Shown: piece by piece, positions 36,925-64,000 of the stretch
Layout of the letters: every line of letters starts with the position of its first letter
How positions within the stretch are numbered: the stretch's first letter is position 1
Translations under genes and position numbers: made by a program
The notes under the pieces: generated by a model
What the model was told of the DNA's origin: nothing
The model's database searches: none
What the model saw: the letters and a program-made list of their open reading frames with translations, nothing else
NCBI RefSeq assembly: GCF_963576545.1
Contig: NC_083641.1
Span: 16,534,002-16,598,001 of the forward strand
Direction of reading: 5' to 3'
DNA: 64,000 bases
Origin: Limanda limanda
Lineage: Eukaryota > Chordata > Actinopteri > Pleuronectiformes > Pleuronectidae

Positions 36925-64000
<27,076 letters not shown>

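Overview
This is a piece of a fish (teleost) nuclear genome. The exons are small and separated by long introns with GT/AG borders. The protein matches are vertebrate, and simple CA/GT/CT repeats, a fish-type L1 LINE and a small hAT-like DNA element are present. A run of 200 N marks a gap in a draft assembly.

Layout. (1) 1-21,295: no coding exon could be supported. It holds microsatellites, decayed interspersed repeats, a 272-bp hAT-like element with terminal inverted repeats and a target duplication, and two perfect inverted repeats. The missing first exon of mcam may lie here or upstream of the window. (2) 21,296-about 32,840, + strand: mcam (CD146, melanoma cell adhesion molecule), coding exons 2-16 and a 3'UTR exon. 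It encodes five Ig domains, a short Thr-rich stalk, one membrane helix and a short tail. A 5'-truncated L1 LINE with a 15-bp target duplication sits antisense in the intron after exon 3. (3) About 32,840-33,900: intergenic, with one short interspersed repeat. (4) About 33,900-64,000, - strand: cbl (c-Cbl E3 ubiquitin ligase), exons 2-16 complete from the tyrosine-kinase-binding domain to the UBA domain and stop codon. Exon 1 lies beyond the right edge.

The two genes converge tail to tail, as MCAM and CBL do on human 11q23.3 (from general knowledge), which supports both identifications. MCAM is a surface adhesion and co-receptor molecule. CBL binds phosphotyrosine on activated receptors and ubiquitinates them. 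Their adjacency is conserved synteny, not an operon.

Most notable: a two-residue insertion between the sixth and seventh zinc ligands of the Cbl RING; an mcam coding region that stops exactly at a splice donor without the C-terminal YIDL motif of mammalian MCAM; a 160-bp near-identical direct duplication between the cbl 3'UTR and the last cbl intron; and the clean LINE and hAT insertions. I saw nothing that looks like a wholly new biological system.
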